Source: Phytoactinopolyspora endophytica
GTDB lineage: Bacteria; Actinomycetota; Actinomycetes; Jiangellales; Jiangellaceae
NCBI RefSeq assembly: GCF_004138495.1
Contig: NZ_ML142851.1
Location: 398,601 to 407,762 of the forward strand
DNA length: 9,162 nucleotides
Direction: 5' to 3'
The notes under the pieces were generated by a model, which had not been told where the DNA came from, did no database searches, and worked only from the letters and a program-made list of their open reading frames with translations. The translations under genes were made by a program, and so were the position numbers. Positions 6,480 through 9,162 of this stretch are shown here, in pieces; the stretch's first letter is position 1, and the number at the start of each line of letters is the position of its first letter.

Positions 6480-6767
6480 CTAAGCGACCCGTGGGCGCAG
6501 CGATGGCGCTCGGGGCTGGGGACGCCCCGGGGCTACCGGGTCGAGCAGGGGCATGAAGGCCGTGCGGTGAGCACGTTGCCGGACGGCCGATGCGGTGAGC
6601 GGGCCGCACGTCTGCGTGACGACGGGGCGGCCGATGGCCACCAGCGTCACCAGCGCCGCGGCGGCCACGGCGACGAGCGCCAGCCCGGCCGAGCCGCCGG
6701 TCAGTTCGATGGCCACGCTGAAGCTGCCGACCAGCACATCGGCGAGAAGCAACAGCAGCAGCGGCAC
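6480..6767 (-). CDS. Small DUF6412-type membrane protein
   Basis: A 95-residue protein with a hydrophobic N-terminal half (about residues 2-47, one or two membrane passes rich in Leu, Ala and Val) and a cytoplasmic-looking tail. The tail stretch RTAFMPLLDPVAPGRPQPRAPS matches, from memory, the conserved C-terminal signature of actinobacterial DUF6412 proteins (TAF-P-DP-A-GRPRPRAP); it is given here only as a pattern of key residues T-A-F, D-P, G-R and R-A-P. Function is unknown. It is commonly found directly before a YidC paralogue, as here, so a role with that insertase is a reasonable inference. The start is GTG at 6767-6765, with an in-frame TAG 12 nt upstream that rules out a longer protein. 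The Shine-Dalgarno is weak. Confidence 0.78.
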   Translation of the reverse strand: MPLLLLLLADVLVGSFSVAIELTGGSAGLALVAVAAAALVTLVAIGRPVVTQTCGPLTASAVRQRAHRTAFMPLLDPVAPGRPQPRAPSLRPRVA

Positions 6768-6830
6768 GCTGCCAGCCTATCCGGCGGTGTACGGGCGTCG
6801 CCACTGCACGTTGGGGCGTACGTCCTGCCG

Positions 6831-7436
6831 CTACGGAAGGACGTGGCGGCGGTTCCAGGTGCCGTCGGCAGCGAGGTCGAAGCAGACCCGCCAGGGTGGA
6901 CGGTCAGGACCATGGCTGACCCAGAACATCATCCTTTCCGGGATGAGGCGCACGGTGGTCCAGGACGGCGGCATCGGGAGCGGATCACGTTGCGCGTGCG
7001 CGTCGAACACGCGCAGCACGTCGTCCGGGTCGGCGGTGGTGACCGCGTCGTCGTCGTTGAGCTCTTCGTAGACCCAGGCGAGAAGTTGCAGCTGAGGCGG
7101 GCGGGCAGGGTACGCCTCGCGGGAGACGTCGGCCGGCATCTGGTGGGCGGTGCCGTCCATGACCACCTGCCGGGCGAGACCCGGCCAGTAGAAGACGCCC
7201 GAGGACCTCGGGTTCTCCGCCAGGTCGCGGGTCTTTGTCGTCGGCCGGGAACTGTGGAACCGGACCGACTCGTCGTCGATCACGGTGGTCAGCACGGTCC
7301 GCGCGTGCGGGGTGCCGTCGGCCCCGGACGTCGCGAACGTCATGGTGCGCGAGCTCGGCTCGCCCGCGTCTTCGGCCTCCTGGGCCCATCTCGCGAGGGT
7401 GTGCAGCGGATTGTCGGAGAAGCTCACATCTGTCAT
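6831..7436 (-). CDS. Pyridoxamine 5'-phosphate oxidase-like flavin enzyme (PdxH/PhzG-like)
   Basis: A 201-residue FMN-binding split-barrel protein. The PdxH-like core is clear: ARTVLTTVID (45-54), then FHSSRPTTKTRDLAENPRSS (60-79), then VFYWPGLARQVVMDGTA (81-97). These cover the FMN-phosphate and isoalloxazine contacts and the FYWP..RQV strand. The C-terminal dimerisation segment is recognisable (RLIPERMMFW, later WNRRHVLP). However, the RLHxR motif that holds the PLP phosphate in true PdxH is replaced by PPWRV (180-184). It may therefore oxidise something other than pyridoxine phosphate, as PhzG-type relatives do. It lies 4 nt after the XRE-cupin regulator stop, so co-transcription and translational coupling are likely. 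The start is ATG at 7436, without a strong Shine-Dalgarno. The family is certain, the substrate unknown. Confidence 0.87.
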   Translation of the reverse strand: MTDVSFSDNPLHTLARWAQEAEDAGEPSSRTMTFATSGADGTPHARTVLTTVIDDESVRFHSSRPTTKTRDLAENPRSSGVFYWPGLARQVVMDGTAHQMPADVSREAYPARPPQLQLLAWVYEELNDDDAVTTADPDDVLRVFDAHAQRDPLPMPPSWTTVRLIPERMMFWVSHGPDRPPWRVCFDLAADGTWNRRHVLP

Positions 7437-7440
7437 CCGG

Positions 7441-8094
7441 TCACGGCGGCGACGAACCGAGCCGGTCCGGCGCGGTGTCGCTGCCTGCCTCCTCTGGCTG
7501 CTCGTGTGGTGTGTGCTCGGCGGGAGGGCCGCTGTGCACGACGATCACCGATGTGGGCGCTGGATCCGCGCTGCGGAAGCGGTGCAGCGTGTTGCCCGGG
7601 TAGCCGATCGAGTCGCGCGGCTTGAGCACCGCGAATGTGCTCTCGGCGGCGTCGTGTTCGCGGATCTCCACCTCCAGCGTGCCCGCCGTGACGTACAGGA
7701 ACTCGTGCCGGGCGTGCAGGAAGTAGTCCTCCCAGTCGGTGCCCACGTCGATGAACTCGGTGACGTCCACGTGGTCGTCGTGCAGCAGCAACCGCGCGCC
7801 GCCCCGGGTGAGGCCGACGGTCGCCGCTTGGTCGCCGCGTTGCGGCTGCAGGTCCCTCGACGTCCCCGGAGACACTGCGGCGAGCAGCTCCTGCTGGGTG
7901 GTCCCCAGCGCCTCCGCGATGAGGAACAGCGAGCGCATCGACGGACGTGCCCGGCCCCGTTCGATCTGGCTGAGGAACGGGTGCGAGAGCTCGGTGGCCT
8001 CAGCCAGTTTGACCAGCGTCAGGCCGCGCTCATGCCGCAAGGCACGGATCGCCCCACCCAGCTGCTCGTCGATCTCGCGTTGCGGTTCGGTCAT
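7441..8094 (-). CDS. XRE-family regulator with C-terminal cupin sensor
   Basis: A 217-residue transcription factor. An N-terminal HTH_3 domain spans about 13-68 (IRALRHERGLTLVKLAEATE, recognition helix LSHPFLSQIERGRARPS). A single-domain cupin spans about 110-188, with FLHARHEFLYVTAGTLEVE, then PRDSIGYPGNTLHRF. His127, His130, Glu131 and His171 are candidate metal or ligand contacts. A Pro/Glu-rich tail follows. Such proteins usually repress nearby catabolic genes and respond to a small ligand bound in the cupin. The start is ATG at 8094-8092, preceded by GAGAGG. Upstream in-frame residues (to 8175) are Arg-rich and not family-like. It is divergent from the MBL hydrolase and directly followed by the flavin enzyme. 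The shared palindromes at 8180 and 2803 are its most likely operators. Autoregulation is inferred. Confidence 0.9.
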   Translation of the reverse strand: MTEPQREIDEQLGGAIRALRHERGLTLVKLAEATELSHPFLSQIERGRARPSMRSLFLIAEALGTTQQELLAAVSPGTSRDLQPQRGDQAATVGLTRGGARLLLHDDHVDVTEFIDVGTDWEDYFLHARHEFLYVTAGTLEVEIREHDAAESTFAVLKPRDSIGYPGNTLHRFRSADPAPTSVIVVHSGPPAEHTPHEQPEEAGSDTAPDRLGSSPP

Positions 8095-8179
8095 CGTTCC
8101 TCTCTCGAGGCCGGAGGAGTCTTCACACGGTAGAGCCTTCGCGGTTACTCGCCGGAAACGCGGCCTTGCGTACATTGCA

Positions 8180-8204
8180 GATGTTACTCACATCAACATA
8201 TCGG
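8180..8204. promoter_or_regulatory. Operator-like site in the regulator/MBL divergent gap
   Basis: GATGTT-ACTC-ACATCAACAT (8180-8199), followed by ATCGG, contains the inverted repeat ATGTT-N9-AACAT. It matches 16 fixed positions of the site upstream of the amidase operon (2806-2825, minus strand), in the same orientation relative to the amidase and MBL genes. It lies 53 bp before the MBL ATG and about 85 bp before the regulator ATG. A minus-strand TAACAT (8186-8181) inside it could be the regulator's -10. I see no clear -10/-35 pair for the MBL gene. Confidence 0.65.
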
Positions 8205-8246
8205 AGCGTCGAGTGTTGGTGAGTCGGAACGGTCAGGCGATCGGTG

Positions 8247-8252
8247 AGGAGG
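8247..8252 (+). promoter_or_regulatory. Strong ribosome binding site fixing the MBL hydrolase start
   Basis: AGGAGG followed by a 5-nt spacer and ATG at 8258. It is the best Shine-Dalgarno in the window and marks the start of a gene that runs out of the window without a stop. Confidence 0.8.
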
Positions 8253-8257
8253 TGCGG

Positions 8258-9162
8258 ATGACGACCCAGGCACTGAGGCCGGCGCGCGGAGCTTCCCGGT
8301 GGGCTCCGGTCGTGACATCCGGCGACTGGTTCGAGGTCCGCGATCTCGGCAGCGACGTTTACCTCATTGCGGAGCCCGGGCACGTGAATTGCTTCCTGGT
8401 CCTCGGCGACGACGCGGCGTTGCTCTTCGACACCGGCATGGGAATCGGACTCATCTCCGACGTGGTCGCCGGTCTGACCGACCGGCCGCTGATCGTCGTC
8501 AACTCGCACGACCACCTCGACCATCGCGGCGGCAACAGCGACCTGTTCCAACGACGACGCGAGCTGGGCCTGATCGACATCGCCGCGCACCCGCACGGTG
8601 TCCGGCACGGCCACGACGCGGTGCCGGAGAGATTCCTCGCCGAGTACGAGACGGCCATGCGCGGCGTGTACACCGACTATCTCGCCTACATGGCACTCGA
8701 CTCGCAACGTTTCTACGCCTGCGGGCGGCTGCCGCGGATGCGCGCGGTGCCCGGCCTCGCGTCCTGGCACGTTCCCGCGGTGCGGCCGACGCGTGCCCTG
8801 GACGACGGCGAACTGCTTGACCTCGGAGGACGCTCACTGACCGTGCTGCACGCACCCGGCCACGCGCCGGACGGCATCTGCCTCTTCGAACCGAGTACCG
8901 GCATGCTGCTCGCCGGGGACATGGTGCTGGCCGCCGCGCACTGGCTGCACGGCGACGGCGCGGACCTGGGTGCGTTCGCATCCAGCACGCAACGCCTGGC
9001 CGCGCTCCCGGTCAGTCGCGTGCTGACCGCGCACAACCTGCTGGCCGAGATCCCGGCGGACCAGGTCGCCGCGGTCGTCCGCGCGGCGCGCGTCGTCCTG
9101 GACGGCGAGTCGATCCCGAAGCCGGGCACCGACCTTCTCGGCCATCCGGCACGACGCCACGA
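8258..9162 (+). CDS. Metallo-beta-lactamase-fold hydrolase (3' end outside window)
   Basis: The frame is open from ATG 8258 to the window edge (301 codons plus 2 nt), so the C-terminus is missing or nearly so. The fold's metal-binding residues are all present: H84-x-H86-x-D88-H89 in NSHDHLDHRGG, H202 in HAPGHAPDG, D221 in LAGDMVL and H259 in TAHN. This is the full dinuclear site of glyoxalase II/lactonase-type members. An early Asp58 (LLFDTGMG) also fits the family. It probably hydrolyses an ester, thioester, lactone or lactam in the cytoplasm; no signal peptide is seen. The residues between H89 and H202 (about 112) include an aromatic-rich insert, ETAMRGVYTDYLAYMAL, that may form the substrate pocket. 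It is divergent from the XRE-cupin gene with an operator-like site between them. The precise reaction is unknown. Confidence 0.88.
   Translation, partial: MTTQALRPARGASRWAPVVTSGDWFEVRDLGSDVYLIAEPGHVNCFLVLGDDAALLFDTGMGIGLISDVVAGLTDRPLIVVNSHDHLDHRGGNSDLFQRRRELGLIDIAAHPHGVRHGHDAVPERFLAEYETAMRGVYTDYLAYMALDSQRFYACGRLPRMRAVPGLASWHVPAVRPTRALDDGELLDLGGRSLTVLHAPGHAPDGICLFEPSTGMLLAGDMVLAAAHWLHGDGADLGAFASSTQRLAALPVSRVLTAHNLLAEIPADQVAAVVRAARVVLDGESIPKPGTDLLGHPARRH

Noticed and set aside
6567..7625. Long plus-strand open frame (352 codons) across the DUF6412 and flavin-enzyme genes
   Set aside because: It is antisense to two genes with clear family motifs, is Arg/Gly/His-rich with no recognisable domain, and is expected by chance in GC-rich DNA.
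8123..8981. Minus-strand open frames under the MBL hydrolase and upstream of the regulator
   Set aside because: The plus-strand frame from 8258 has the complete metal-binding motif set. The minus frames would also cover the divergent promoter region.

Overview
This is a GC-rich chromosomal window that looks actinobacterial. The evidence is the strong G/C bias at third codon positions, frequent GTG and one TTG start, few Shine-Dalgarno sequences, two probable leaderless or near-leaderless promoters, and families typical of actinomycetes (a zinc-finger anti-sigma factor with a Pro/Arg-rich linker, and a DUF6412-type protein next to a short YidC). I cannot name the genus. I see no rRNA, tRNA, CRISPR array, insertion sequence or origin.

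Layout. (1) 3-755 (+): 3' part of an anti-sigma factor gene, whose start and presumed sigma partner lie upstream of the window. A long hairpin at 753-797 separates it from the convergent next operon. (2) 2785 to 795 (-): two-gene operon with an AMI1-type amidase and an isochorismatase-family cysteine hydrolase resembling RutB/BiuH, overlapping by GTGA. (3) 2932-3636 (+): SAM methyltransferase, convergent with an M48 integral-membrane metalloprotease (4731 to 3640, -). (4) 4839-5588 (+): VapBC-type toxin-antitoxin pair with an inverted repeat over its promoter. (5) 8094 to 5663 (-): XRE-cupin regulator, PdxH/PhzG-like flavin enzyme, DUF6412-type protein and a YidC/Oxa1 paralogue, all on one strand. 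(6) 8258-9162 (+): metallo-beta-lactamase-fold hydrolase, divergent from the regulator and cut by the window end.

How the genes may work together. The most informative signal is a pair of near-identical non-coding sites, GATGTT-N4-ACATCAACAT. One is upstream of the amidase operon (2806-2825, read on the minus strand). The other is in the regulator/hydrolase divergent gap (8180-8199, plus strand). Both form ATGTT-N9-AACAT inverted repeats, and the first overlaps a candidate -35 element. I infer that the XRE-cupin protein binds both sites and controls a small regulon of amidase, cysteine hydrolase, MBL hydrolase, flavin oxidase and itself. This looks like a catabolic or detoxifying set for an amide- or lactam-like compound, now separated by about 5.4 kb of unrelated genes. 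The substrate cannot be read from the sequence.
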